Position numbers and translations under genes: made by a program. A DNA stretch of 64,000 bases, from assembly GCA_964384215.1 (NCBI GenBank), contig CAYLLB010000009.1:1-64000 (forward strand), in the 5' to 3' direction. This document shows positions 51,515 through 61,258 of the stretch, piece after piece (positions within the stretch are counted from its first letter, which is position 1; each line of letters starts with the position of its first letter). Source of the stretch: JAJFUV01 sp964384215. GTDB taxonomy: Bacteria > Acidobacteriota > Terriglobia > Bryobacterales > Bryobacteraceae. The notes beneath the pieces were generated by a model. That model was not told the DNA's origin, searched no databases, and saw nothing but the letters and a program-made list of their open reading frames with translations.

Positions 51515-53308
51515 TCACTTGAGCAAGTCGTTGATCTCCTTGACGGCCTTGGGGTCGAACTTCATCTTGCGGTCGTAGGTCATCAGGCCGTTGATCTCCT
51601 GCTCGACATCGGTGAGTTGCGTGTAGCAGATGCCGACGATCACCGGCAACTTCGCGATGCCTTGGTAAATATCGCGAAGCCGTGCCAGGGCCGCGGCCTG
51701 CGTCTTCTCCACGCCCGAGTAGCCCCAGGACTGCTGCGGAACCTGGTGCCCTTCCGGAATGCAGGCGATGCCGCCGAATTCCGACAGGTACACCGGCGAG
51801 CCGTTGTACTTGTAGCCGGGGATCAGGAACTGGCGCCGGGTGCCGGGTGTGGGCGTGTTCGTGCTGGTCCAGTCTTTATAGTTCGCTACCAGCAGGTCGC
51901 CCTTGGGGGCGTAATCGTGGATGGCGAACAAGTCGGTCATGTTCGTGTGTTCCCAGCCTTCGTTGTCGATCACCAGGCGCGTCGCATCCAGCGTCTTGGT
52001 CAACGTGTAGAGCGACTTCAGGTGGTCCTGCTGCCGCGTGTCCGCCAGATTGGGCACGCCCCAGCTTTCGTTGATGGGAACCCAAATGATGATGGACGGA
52101 TGGTTGTAATCGCGCTCGACCACCTCGATCCACTCGCGGGTGAAGCGCGCGGCGTACTCCTGGTCGAAAGCGTAGGCGTTGGCCATCTCGCCCGAAACCA
52201 GGAATCCCATCTTGTCGGCCCAGTACAGGAACCGCGGATCTTCCACTTTCTGGTGCTTGCGCACGCCGTTGAATCCCATTTCCTTGCTCATGCGGATGTC
52301 GTACTGGATGGCTTCATCCGAGGGCGGTGTCAGGTTCGACTGCGGCCAGTAGCCCTGGTCCAGCAGGAATTTCAGGTACACGCGCGTGTTGTTGATTGCC
52401 ACGCGGTTTTCGATGATGCTGACCGAGCGGAAGCCGAAGTAGCTCTTCACGCGGTCCAGGACCGCACTGCCGCGACGCAGTTCGAAAGTGACGTCGTAAA
52501 GGTTCGGCGAGCCTACCGACCACAATGCCGGTTGAAGCACCGCTGCGCCCGCCACCGCGCGCGAACCTTCGTTCACAGCCGTACCGTTGGCTACCTCTTT
52601 GCCATTACGGCTGATGACGGCGCGAAATTCCAGCCCTGCTTGCGGCCTTGCAATACGGGCCGCAAAACGGACGCTGCCGTCCAGCGACGGCGTGATATTG
52701 ACCTTCTCAAGGTAGCTTTCTCCGGTGGCTTCCAGCCAAACCGGCTGCCAGATGCCGGAGGTGCGCTTATAGAAGATGCCGCGCGATTGGACCTCCCAGT
52801 ATTGCTTGCCGCGCGGCATGAAGCGGTCCGTGGGCGGGTCCTCGGCGCGGACGGTGATGACATTGGCGCCGGGCTTGAGCAGCGAAGTGATATCGAACTG
52901 GAACGGCACGCTGCCGCCTTCATGCGAGCCGGCCAGCGCTCCGTTTACCCACACCATGGCGCGGTAATCCACGGCGCCGAAGTGCAGCAGCACGCGCTTG
53001 CCCGTCCAGGCGGCGGGAAGCATGACCGAGCGGCGGTACCAGATCCAGGGGTGGAACGATGGATCGTCGATGCCGCTTGCCGGGCTCTCGAAACAGAACG
53101 GAACAATAATGCCGCGCGAAAACGTTTTGTTGCCGGAAGCCCAGTGCGCGTCCAGGCCGGCGTTGCTGTCGTCGAACTCGAATTCCCAGCGCCCGTTCAG
53201 ATTCATCCACTGCTCGCGCTCGAACTGCGGCTGCGGGAACTCGGGGCGGGGAACATCGGCGGCGAAGGAGGCGAACGCCGCAGCAAGAAGTAAGAAAACA
53301 GGTCTCAT
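51515..53308 (-). CDS. Secreted glycoside hydrolase family 2 enzyme
   Basis: The 597-residue protein has a signal peptide (1-16), a jelly-roll sugar-binding domain ('WMNLNGRWEFEFDDSN', 'VMLPAAWTGKRVLLHFGAVDYRAMVWVNG'), an immunoglobulin-like domain and a TIM barrel with 'NHPSIIIWVPINESWGVPN' (acid/base E in NES) and 'PVYLSEFGGIA' (nucleophile E). The family includes beta-galactosidases, glucuronidases and mannosidases; the specificity is not readable. It is a shorter GH2 than LacZ and matches the type common in acidobacterial genomes. A TIM barrel intact with both catalytic Glu suggests an active enzyme. Confidence 0.9.
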   Translation of the reverse strand: MRPVFLLLAAAFASFAADVPRPEFPQPQFEREQWMNLNGRWEFEFDDSNAGLDAHWASGNKTFSRGIIVPFCFESPASGIDDPSFHPWIWYRRSVMLPAAWTGKRVLLHFGAVDYRAMVWVNGALAGSHEGGSVPFQFDITSLLKPGANVITVRAEDPPTDRFMPRGKQYWEVQSRGIFYKRTSGIWQPVWLEATGESYLEKVNITPSLDGSVRFAARIARPQAGLEFRAVISRNGKEVANGTAVNEGSRAVAGAAVLQPALWSVGSPNLYDVTFELRRGSAVLDRVKSYFGFRSVSIIENRVAINNTRVYLKFLLDQGYWPQSNLTPPSDEAIQYDIRMSKEMGFNGVRKHQKVEDPRFLYWADKMGFLVSGEMANAYAFDQEYAARFTREWIEVVERDYNHPSIIIWVPINESWGVPNLADTRQQDHLKSLYTLTKTLDATRLVIDNEGWEHTNMTDLFAIHDYAPKGDLLVANYKDWTSTNTPTPGTRRQFLIPGYKYNGSPVYLSEFGGIACIPEGHQVPQQSWGYSGVEKTQAAALARLRDIYQGIAKLPVIVGICYTQLTDVEQEINGLMTYDRKMKFDPKAVKEINDLLK

Positions 53309-53389
53309 GCGGACAGCTTACGGCATTTGAGGGCCGCCCGCCAAGCGCGGGCGCCTCATGTCCGAAGCAGCCAGAAACGCGTCCACAAA

Positions 53390-53426
53390 ATCCAAGCCCG
53401 CCCCCACGTTGGAGACGGGCCTGGAT
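53390..53426 (-). terminator. Terminator after the broken TonB receptor
   Basis: On the minus strand TCCAGGCCCG and CGGGCTTGGA (53425-53416 and 53400-53391) pair with one mismatch, followed by TTTT (53390-53387). It lies about 35 bases after the receptor stop codon. Confidence 0.65.
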
Positions 53427-53460
53427 CTGTCTTCCTGCCGAGCCGGTTATCCCTGCCTAG

Positions 53461-56400
53461 TCAGAAGATGAGCTTCACGGCGAGTTGGAGATGCCGGCGG
53501 TCAAACGTCGAACCGGTGCAACCATAGCAGCCGGTAACGTAGTCTTGCGCTCCCACATCGGCGCTTTTGCCGATGACGTAGAGGTTCGCGTGATTGAACA
53601 GGTTGAAGGTTTCGGCCCTCAGCTGAATCGTGAAACGCTCCGTGATCTTGGTGTCCTTATACAGGCCTACATCCAGATCCCACCATCCCGGAGCGCGGAA
53701 AGCGTCGCGGCCGGACATGCCCGCGGATAGGACGATCCCGGGGCGTGCGTCATAATGGTGTGCGCAATCTGGCTGCTCTGGAACGTCAGGTACTGGAAGG
53801 TATTCGGAGCCGCGGTCGGGACGAGGGCGGTCCCCGTTGTCGAGACCGGGCCGGTGAAAACCGCACGGGGCGTGTTCAGATCCAATACCGCCGCCGCGCT
53901 GTCGAAGACGCTGAACGGCTGTCCGGTGCGCGCAATGAACATCGGGTTTAGGCTCCAGCCACCCAGCAGCCTACTCGCGAATGCGGGCTTGTTCCCCACC
54001 GGGGTCCGCCAGTTGCTGAGAACAGTCACGCGATGCCTGATATCGAACTCCGCGTCACCGCGGTCCAGATTCGGGTGGAAAGGATCCAACAACCCGTAGA
54101 CGAAGTTCCCGTTGTTGATGGTGACGTTCGAATTCCCATACTGGCTGGCCACTCCTTCCGCCTCAAAGAAGGTTGAGCTCAGGTTGTCGATGGCGTGCGA
54201 CTATGTGTAGTTCACAATCAGGTCGGCGCCCGAGCCAAGGAAATTGGGGAGTTGCAGGCGGTTGTTCAAGGAGTGGTAAGTAGAGAAGCCTTGATTCCCG
54301 CGGTAGCCCACGTTCGCGGCGTATTGCGTATTTGGATACGCCGTGCAATCCGTGCTCCCGTCGGGTTGAAGGCCGGTGCAGGGAACACCCAGGACAAAGT
54401 TGCCGAATCCCGCCTGGTTAGGGTAAGCGATGCTATAAAAGTCGACACCTTTCGACCCGCTGTACTCGATGCTCCAGATGCCGTGACGGGCCACATGATG
54501 CTGGATTGAGACGTTCCACATATGCGCACGGGCGGTCTTGATGACTGGGTCGACGACGCGCGCACCGACCCTCGGCAGTGGATACGTGCCGCTGGATCCG
54601 CCTAGAACCCCGAAGTTGTTCGTGGTGATAGGGCCGGGCGCTCCCAGCACCGCATAGTTCGGCGGGTTCTGGATGAGGTTGAAGGTTGCGTTACCGAAGT
54701 TGCGTTCGTAGCCGATGCCATAACCGGCGCGGAAACTGGTCCTCCCATCGCCGAAAACATCCCACGTCACGCCCACGCGGGGTCCGAAGTTCTTAAAATC
54801 CGGATTCCACAATCCACCGGCCGGACTCTTCGTCGCGACCTGGACAGCGCCCTGGGAAAGATATTGGCCCAGGTTGTCGTCGGCGAACCCGACGCCGGGG
54901 CGTACCAGTTCGCATCGAGCAACTGGTTCGCGTTGTGCCGCACGCCGAAGTATTCCCACCGTAAACCCAGATTCAGGGTCAGCCTCGGCCGGACTTTCGA
55001 GGAATCCTGGGCGTACATTGCGGACTCGTGATAGCGGTTGCTGCGGCTGAAACTGGGAGACGAAACTGGTAACGTGACGCTGCAGTTGGCAGGGTCCACC
55101 GAACAGGGGAACTTGCCCAGCGGATCCACCGCCACGCGGATTTCATTGAACATGCCCGACATCAACCCGCTCATCGCGGGCCCGAGGCCGGACTTGGCCA
55201 GCGAATTCACGGCCGTCTGGTAGGCGGCGTAAGTCCGGTTGTCCCGCAGGTTGTTGTAGCTGCCGCCGAAGCGCAGGTCATGCTTTCCCTTGATGTGGCT
55301 GGTGTCCTGGTAAATCTGCATGTTGTTTTGCGGCCCGCCGAAGGTGCCGCCGTTGCCGGGGGTGCACGGATTGTAACCGGGGAACGCGATGTTGTCGTTG
55401 CCGATGTTCACCGGGCCGCTGCGGTTGGGGTACATCGTCGGCACAACTCCACGGCTTGTGATGCCTTGCTGCAGGTTGGTCAACCGGTTGAACACTACCT
55501 TGCTCTGCCACACCGATACCGGCGAGAAGGTGTGAATCATGGAGATCAGGGCGTTGTGGTTGAAGCAGGACTGGCCCAGATCGTAGTTGTCATAGGGGCT
55601 CGAAGACAGTACGACCACCGCGTCCTGTTCGCTGTAAAGCGCGTAGCGAGCGTAGAGTTGGGTCTTGCTGGTCAGGTTGTGATCGATGCGGTTGACCGTC
55701 ATGTGCGTGTCCTGCGGATAGCCGCCGCCGGCGTCGGTGGGCACACCGTAGGCCACGTGATTGAACAGCGGGACGTTCTGGGGGAGAGTGGCGCACGGCA
55801 AGCCGGCGCAAGGATCCCAGCCGAGGATGCTGGTCAGGTCGCTGCGCGTGGCTGTCCCGATGGACCGCGCCGAGGCGCGCAATTGCCCGTATGGCTGGAA
55901 GAACCCCTGGGTGTTGGACGGAGTCAGTCCGAGGAAGTTCGACGTGGGAACCCACGCGAAATTCGTCGCCGTGCTGCGCACACGGATCCACTCTGTGCTG
56001 CTGAACGCAAAAAGCTTGTCCTTGACGATGGGTCCACCGGCGGAGTAGCCGAACTGGTTCCTGGTGAACACCGACTTGGGCTGACCTTTGGCATTGTTGT
56101 CGAACGTGTTGGAGAAGAAGTCTGATACGCGGTTGAACTCGTAGACTGTGCCGTGATACTGGTTGGTCCCGGACTTTGTCGCTACGTTCACGATGCCGCC
56201 GGACGCACGGCCGAACTCCGCTGTGAAGTTGCTGGTCAGGACTGAGAACTCCTGCACCGAATCAAGCGGCACCTGCTGGCCAATGGACCCGCCGAACTCG
56301 TTGTTGTTGCTTGCGCCATCCAGCAGGATGTTGGTGGACGACTCGCGCTGCCCGTTGATACTGAACCCGGCCCCGCGCGTCCCCATGCCGGCATCGGAAA

Positions 56401-56876
56401 TGTTGCCCGCCAGGGCCACGAACTGATAAGGGTTCCGGGTCAGGTTGGGCAGTTCGCGGATCACCGTCTGGCTCAGCGTTGGCGATTCGGTCTCCACCTG
56501 TGCCCCGGTTTCAGTAATCTCGACCACGGTGGTGGTGCCGAGTTCAAGTTGGAAGTCCTGCCCGATGCGGCTTCCAACGGTGACCGTCACCCTCTTACTC
56601 AGCGGGGAGAACCCCCGGGGCGGAAACAGTCACCGTGTATTCACCCGGAAGCAGATTGGTTACCGCATAGGTTCCGTCATTCGACGTCGTCGCCGAGCGT
56701 TCCATGCCTGTCCCCACCGACGTCACCTTGACGATGGCGTGGGGAACCGAGGCTCCCGCCGGATCTTTGATTGTGCCCGTGATTTGACCGGTTTCGGTCT
56801 GGGCGAAAACTGAAGGTGTCAAAACGACGAGCACAAACAGGCCCGACAGCACCTTCGCGAGTGCATCGCTTGTCAT
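53461..56876 (-). pseudogene. Oar-like TonB-dependent receptor, broken by three frameshifts and one stop
   Basis: Starting at ATG 56876 (GAGGGG ribosome site) the gene encodes a signal peptide ('VLVVLTPSVFAQ'), a carboxypeptidase-regulatory domain ('GQITGTIKDPAGASVPHA'), a plug ('PNLTRNPYQFVALAGNISD', 'SINGQRESSTNILLDGASNN') and a long barrel ending 'LQLAVKLIF'. Four lesions interrupt it: frameshifts at 56612-56621, 54895-54903 and 53737-53744, and an in-frame TAG (54201-54203) where relatives have Trp in 'NYTWSH'. All three shifts fall in runs of the form GCCCCGG. Intact proteins of this kind have about 1,050-1,150 residues. Surrounding genes are intact, so decay of this gene is favoured over poor sequence. 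Confidence 0.85.
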
Positions 56877-57321
56877 GTGATCCCCTCTCTTTCGCGGATC
56901 CAGCCATCGCTGGTTACTTGTCCGCGCGTTAAATGCCACTAGAAGTGCAGCAGTCTTTTCCAGTGGAGCGGAACATAGCGGATCTGCCAGTTTTCCTCGC
57001 CTGGCGACGGAGGTTTCGAAATTGGAGACCTGGCCCCTATGAAAACGGCGTTCATACGGGCTCACGATCCCAGCAGAGGATTGCGCCCGGCAGTGCTAAT
57101 CGCGTCGAACGCCGAACCGAAACTCCCAGCTCGATCCCTTCTTGATTAGTATGATACCCCTATCTATGCAGACTGAGAGTCCCCGCGAAGGGAAGATTAG
57201 GAAACATTCATTGAGATTGTCGTTGTCGAGCAAGATGCGACGAGCCATTCTGTCGCGGGGATTCCCAAAGGGACGGATGGTCGCGCGGAACAATGACGTC
57301 AAGGGCTTACTAGTGTCAGAT
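56877..57321. other. 445-base intergenic region
   Basis: This spacer holds the upstream region of the broken TonB receptor and the downstream side of the TIGR03437 gene. It has lower GC in its centre (57140-57290) and short inverted elements such as CCCCGCGAAGGG, but I find no convincing gene, RNA or promoter. A short frame at 57142-57552 on the plus strand opposes the end of the next gene and lacks any homology signal. Confidence 0.4.
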
Positions 57322-59544
57322 TCACTTCACAGAAATTGCGGCGCCGATCGGCGGTTGGTATTGGGTCGTACTGTCTCCGTCTACAAGCTGGATCCATGGC
57401 CAAAAAGAGAATGTCCCTGCAGCGATATCCGCCGGTACTTGGAAATTGATCTGAACGACTCCGCAGACCAGACCCGGCGCACTGCCTGCATACTGCACCG
57501 TTGCCGGTATAATTTTCACCCCAAGCGGGTTTGGAACGACGTTGTAGATTAGCGCGCTTATGCCGGGGCTCAGCGGCTCGGCTTTAGGATGGTTGAGTCC
57601 ACCTGTCGAACACGGAGGGTCGGTTGGTCCATAGCCCGTCCCCCACACTGACACCACAGATCCCCGCGCTGCGGGATTCGATGGTCCGTTGATCGTCCCG
57701 TCCTGATTGATCGCCGCGGCCTGCGCCGAGCGCACGCTCTGCAGCCGGAAAATGCCAGGCCTGCCGAACGACACCTGTGCCGTCGCGGGTCCGAACTGCT
57801 GATTGTTGTAAAGCACGGTGACCCGGGTGGTCCCGTTGACAGGCAATCCAGCAGGCGCAATTGCATTGATCTGCCGCGACTGCGCGTACAAGATCGGTAC
57901 CGGCGCACCGTCGAACAGCACCTGAACACCAGCCAATTGGGAGGGAACGCTGCCTTGCGCGCCGGGCTCATAGACCGCACCTGCGTCGGGGCCGATTCCA
58001 AAACCGGTAAGTGTGATGAGTTCCCCAGGCGCGATTCCACCGCTACCGGATAGCGTCGCGGCGTTGAGTACGTTCGTCGAAAGGCAGGCGGGCGCAGTCC
58101 ACCCTTCACTTCCGAATTGGATCTTGGAGAGGACCGTATTACCGGACTCGTGCCAGGCTGCCAGCACGGCACCGCCGGAAAGCGGCAAAATCCCCCCAAC
58201 GAAATTAACATCTCCGCCGGCGCTGCTTCCGAGATAGGTCGCATCGACAAGAGCACCGCTGGAGTTCAGATGGACTAGGAAGCCGTTGGTTCGATTAGTC
58301 GTGCCCTGGAAACAAATCTCCGGAGCCGAAGGTGTCACCGGAAATCCCGGGCCGGTAAGCCCGCCGATGTAGATGTCGCCTCCCGAACTTACAGCAATCG
58401 CGCTAACACCGATGTCTGAATTCACACCGAGTTGTCGAAGGTCGGAACTCATCACGTAGGTCGCCCATTTCAGCGAAATACCGTCCGAGGCAACCTGCGC
58501 CACGAAACCAGCGGGAGAAGAATTGTTCCACAGGGGCACGATCGCTGACGGTTGCATGGTTCCCTGTGTGGTGGGTAAGTCAGGTGAACTGGTGTATCCA
58601 GCCAAGATGATATTGCCGGCGTCATCCACAACGATCGACAAAGGGCTGTCGGAGCCACTCCCACCGAGGTAGGTGCTGGTCAGGACGTTGCCGGAAGGAT
58701 CAAGTCTGACTAGGAAACTGTTCTGCGTCCCGTTGAGGTGCTGCTGGAAAGCGCCCGGCGTAACCGGAAAATCAGGCGAAGTGGTTTGCCCCGCGACGAA
58801 TGCATTGCCAACGGAATCGACAGCGATGGCGGTGGCTGCCTCGGCGCCGCCACCGCCCAGAGTAACATTGTATTTGATGGTTGAACCGTCCGGACTCAAT
58901 TTCAGGACGAAAGCATGGCCGTCATTGGTTGTGCCGGCGATGTAGGCGTTACCCGCGGCATCCACAGCGATGGACGAGGAGGAGGCCAAAGAGGCTGGGA
59001 GATAAGTGGAGTACAGAAACTTGCTGCCATCGGCAGTGATCTTCGCTGCGATCACCTTGGAGTTCGTGCCGGACTCGATGACGGCACCGGGCGTCGTGGG
59101 AAATTGTCCGCCCGTGGAACCAGTGAGCACAACGTTGCCACTGGTATCGATCGCGAGCGCGGTTCCGCTGTCCGCTGTCGCGCCGCCGAGCAGTGTCCCC
59201 CATACCTGGTTGCCGGAACGGTCGACTTTGATCACCGAAATATCCGGACATGGCACCGGAATAGACCCGATCATCCCAGTGGCCACATAACACGTGCCGC
59301 CTCCGGGCTGCGTTTGCGCCGCGCCCGCCGTTGGCTGTCCTGAGAAATAGTAGGTGTTCCCCGAAACATCCAAAAACGCGTGTCCGGAGCCAGGCTGCTT
59401 GATCGTGCTGATAGTCGCCGGAATCAACTGCGCAACTGAGGTGGCCGCAAACACGAGAATCAGGGCGATGAGTCGAATCGCGCCACCGCCGGGACGTTCC
59501 GACTCCGTAGGCCGCTCATCGCTGCATGCCCTCAAATCGCCCAT
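57322..59544 (-). CDS. Secreted SBBP-repeat protein with TIGR03437 C-terminal domain
   Basis: From ATG 59544 (GGAGAAG eight bases upstream) the 740-residue protein has a long n-region then a signal peptide ('LIALILVFAATSVAQ'). Residues about 40-460 contain repeats of the SBBP/beta-propeller kind: 'GNVVLTGSTGGQFPTTPG', 'GNAFVAGQTTSPDFPVTPG', 'GNIILAGYTSSPDLPTTQG', 'GDIYIGGLTGPGFPVTPS'. The end (about 510-740) has an IPT/TIG-like 'PGELITLTGFGIG' and the TIGR03437 hallmark 'QINAIAPAGLPVNGTTRVTVLYNNQ', repeated in 'QINFQVPADIAAG'. Such proteins are abundant in Solibacter and are presumed to be extracellular; function unknown. An IS element ends about 26 bases upstream of its ATG. Confidence 0.85.
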   Translation of the reverse strand: MGDLRACSDERPTESERPGGGAIRLIALILVFAATSVAQLIPATISTIKQPGSGHAFLDVSGNTYYFSGQPTAGAAQTQPGGGTCYVATGMIGSIPVPCPDISVIKVDRSGNQVWGTLLGGATADSGTALAIDTSGNVVLTGSTGGQFPTTPGAVIESGTNSKVIAAKITADGSKFLYSTYLPASLASSSSIAVDAAGNAYIAGTTNDGHAFVLKLSPDGSTIKYNVTLGGGGAEAATAIAVDSVGNAFVAGQTTSPDFPVTPGAFQQHLNGTQNSFLVRLDPSGNVLTSTYLGGSGSDSPLSIVVDDAGNIILAGYTSSPDLPTTQGTMQPSAIVPLWNNSSPAGFVAQVASDGISLKWATYVMSSDLRQLGVNSDIGVSAIAVSSGGDIYIGGLTGPGFPVTPSAPEICFQGTTNRTNGFLVHLNSSGALVDATYLGSSAGGDVNFVGGILPLSGGAVLAAWHESGNTVLSKIQFGSEGWTAPACLSTNVLNAATLSGSGGIAPGELITLTGFGIGPDAGAVYEPGAQGSVPSQLAGVQVLFDGAPVPILYAQSRQINAIAPAGLPVNGTTRVTVLYNNQQFGPATAQVSFGRPGIFRLQSVRSAQAAAINQDGTINGPSNPAARGSVVSVWGTGYGPTDPPCSTGGLNHPKAEPLSPGISALIYNVVPNPLGVKIIPATVQYAGSAPGLVCGVVQINFQVPADIAAGTFSFWPWIQLVDGDSTTQYQPPIGAAISVK

Positions 59545-59569
59545 CACTCTGCTTCTCCGGTAATTATTA

Positions 59570-61244
59570 GCCAGGATTTCCATTTTGGCTCCCGGCGTGG
59601 GATCATTGTACACCCACTCGCCTTCCTGTGATCCTCCGTGGTCCGTTCTTATCCTTCGGGAGCCAGGTTCGTCTCCGCATGGCGCGGTTTTGACCGGCCG
59701 CAAGATTCCAAATCCGGGAAACCCCGTGTTTTCAGCGCCTGCTACAAACACCTCTCCCATCCTCACCTCCGTGGTCGCCTGATTTCGCCGTTCCGATCGC
59801 CTCTCCCTACCCGCTCGCCAATGCCAGCGCGTCAATGCGCCGTACCATGCTCCTAAACAGCCGCCGTGTAAGATGGCTCTCGGCCAGCATCAGCCAGTAG
59901 TAGCGCGCGTGCTTGACCAACCTGCCGCCGATCTTCACCAGCCTCTGCTGTAAACTCGTCAGCGACCAGTTCTCGATCTTCTTTGGCAGCACCAATCGCC
60001 GCCAGAGGTTTCCCAAGTTGTAGGCGATCAGGCTGAGCCATAGCCGCACCTCGTTGGAGAGGAACCGATGGCAACTCAGCCGCGTCATCTTGACCGCCTG
60101 CTTGCCTTCCTTGATCCACTGCTCTGCGGTTCCCCGCTTGTTGTAGAACCGCACCACCGCCCGGCTGTCCGTCTCCAGGTTGGTCACAATGAACCCCACC
60201 CGAGGGAACAGTTCGCCAAGGTGGAACTCCACCTTCGCCACCACTCGGCGCGCCGTCGTCCAACTCGCCGGCTGATACAGAAAGCTCTTGTACCAGACCA
60301 CCAGCTTGTGGCTGGGGCGCCCCACCGGCCGGGTGAGCAACTCGGCGATGTCCCGCTCCAGGCTGTCGTTGGCCGGGATGCGGATGGCGTACTTCACGCC
60401 CCGCTCTTCGAGCGCGTCGTAGACCTCGGGCTTGGCGAAGGCGGCATCGGCACGCAACACCACCTCTTTGCCCAGCTTCTGCTGCCGCTCGATCTCGGGC
60501 AGGAGCAGCTCTTCCCAGTGGTCGGCACTGTGGACGTTGCCGGGGTGCAGCTTGACCGCCAGACAGTCGCCATCGCGGTTGAACAACAACAGCGGGTGAT
60601 GGCAGGTGGACTCGAAGTGGCCATTGTACGCGGTGTTCTCCTGCTGGCCATGCACCGGAATCTCGGTGCTGTCCATGTCGAGCACGACCCGCTGCAGAGA
60701 ATCGATGGTCGCCGCCTTGCCGATGAGTTCGCGGCTGATGCGGGCCAAGCCGGTGAAGTTCCCTTCCTCGGCCAGTATCTCGGTCTCAAAGGTTTGCAAG
60801 CGGGAAGTCAGTGCCGCACCGCGATCCCAAGTCTTCTCCGAACCGATCAGCCGGAAGGTCGGATCCTGCGAGAGCCGCTCGGCATCGTTCACATCCTCGT
60901 AGCCGGCAATCCGGCTGTAGACGGACTGGCGGAACAGATCGGCCAGCAGGAGTTGCATGTTCTTCCCGCGCCGTGCATCACTCAGGTGCCGGGTGATCAG
61001 TTCGCCAAAGCCCAGCCGTTCATCCAACTCACGAACCAGAATGAGGCCACCGTCGGAGGTGATCCGCGATCCTTGGAAATCAATCTTCAGAGAAGCGTTA
61101 AAAGAGAGTTGAAAGGGCTGATTCTGTTTCTCACCCATTGGGTGTCTTCCTGCGGAGCGTCTTCATCACGTTCAAACCGCTATGGATATTGATGATGAAG
61201 CCCATCCGAAGATTCGCAAGGCAACGTCAAAATGGAAATGTGGG
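59570..61244. mobile_element. IS1380-family insertion sequence
   Basis: The 1,675-bp span contains the single transposase gene. ATTTCCATTTTGGC (59576-59589) and its inverted partner GTCAAAATGGAAAT (61226-61239) match at 13 of 14 bases, which fits terminal inverted repeats. ATTA occurs just outside both ends (59566-59569 and 61245-61248), a candidate 4-bp target duplication. The exact ends are provisional. The left end lies about 26 bases before the start codon of the TIGR03437 gene. Confidence 0.65.
59807..61138 (-). CDS. IS1380-family DDE transposase
   Basis: The 443-residue transposase is full length for the family. It has an N-terminal 'SDGGLILVRELDERLGFGELI' segment, catalytic Asp in 'VVLDMDSTEIPVHG' (about residues 150-163), a second Asp in 'LRADAAFAKPEVYDALEE' and the Glu in 'YNKRGTAEQWIKEGKQ' (about 330-345), then a Leu-rich helical tail. 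No frameshift is visible and the candidate ends are present, so it may be active. It is encoded leftward. Confidence 0.93.
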   Translation of the reverse strand: MGEKQNQPFQLSFNASLKIDFQGSRITSDGGLILVRELDERLGFGELITRHLSDARRGKNMQLLLADLFRQSVYSRIAGYEDVNDAERLSQDPTFRLIGSEKTWDRGAALTSRLQTFETEILAEEGNFTGLARISRELIGKAATIDSLQRVVLDMDSTEIPVHGQQENTAYNGHFESTCHHPLLLFNRDGDCLAVKLHPGNVHSADHWEELLLPEIERQQKLGKEVVLRADAAFAKPEVYDALEERGVKYAIRIPANDSLERDIAELLTRPVGRPSHKLVVWYKSFLYQPASWTTARRVVAKVEFHLGELFPRVGFIVTNLETDSRAVVRFYNKRGTAEQWIKEGKQAVKMTRLSCHRFLSNEVRLWLSLIAYNLGNLWRRLVLPKKIENWSLTSLQQRLVKIGGRLVKHARYYWLMLAESHLTRRLFRSMVRRIDALALASG

Positions 61245-61258
61245 ATTAATACTCATGC

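Noticed and set aside
53461..56876. Reading the TonB receptor as several separate genes
   Set aside because: The pieces join in order into one Oar-like protein with conserved N- and C-terminal landmarks.
57142..57552. Plus-strand frame of 136 codons upstream of the TonB receptor
   Set aside because: It overlaps the 3' part of the TIGR03437 gene and has no motif or ribosome site that I trust.
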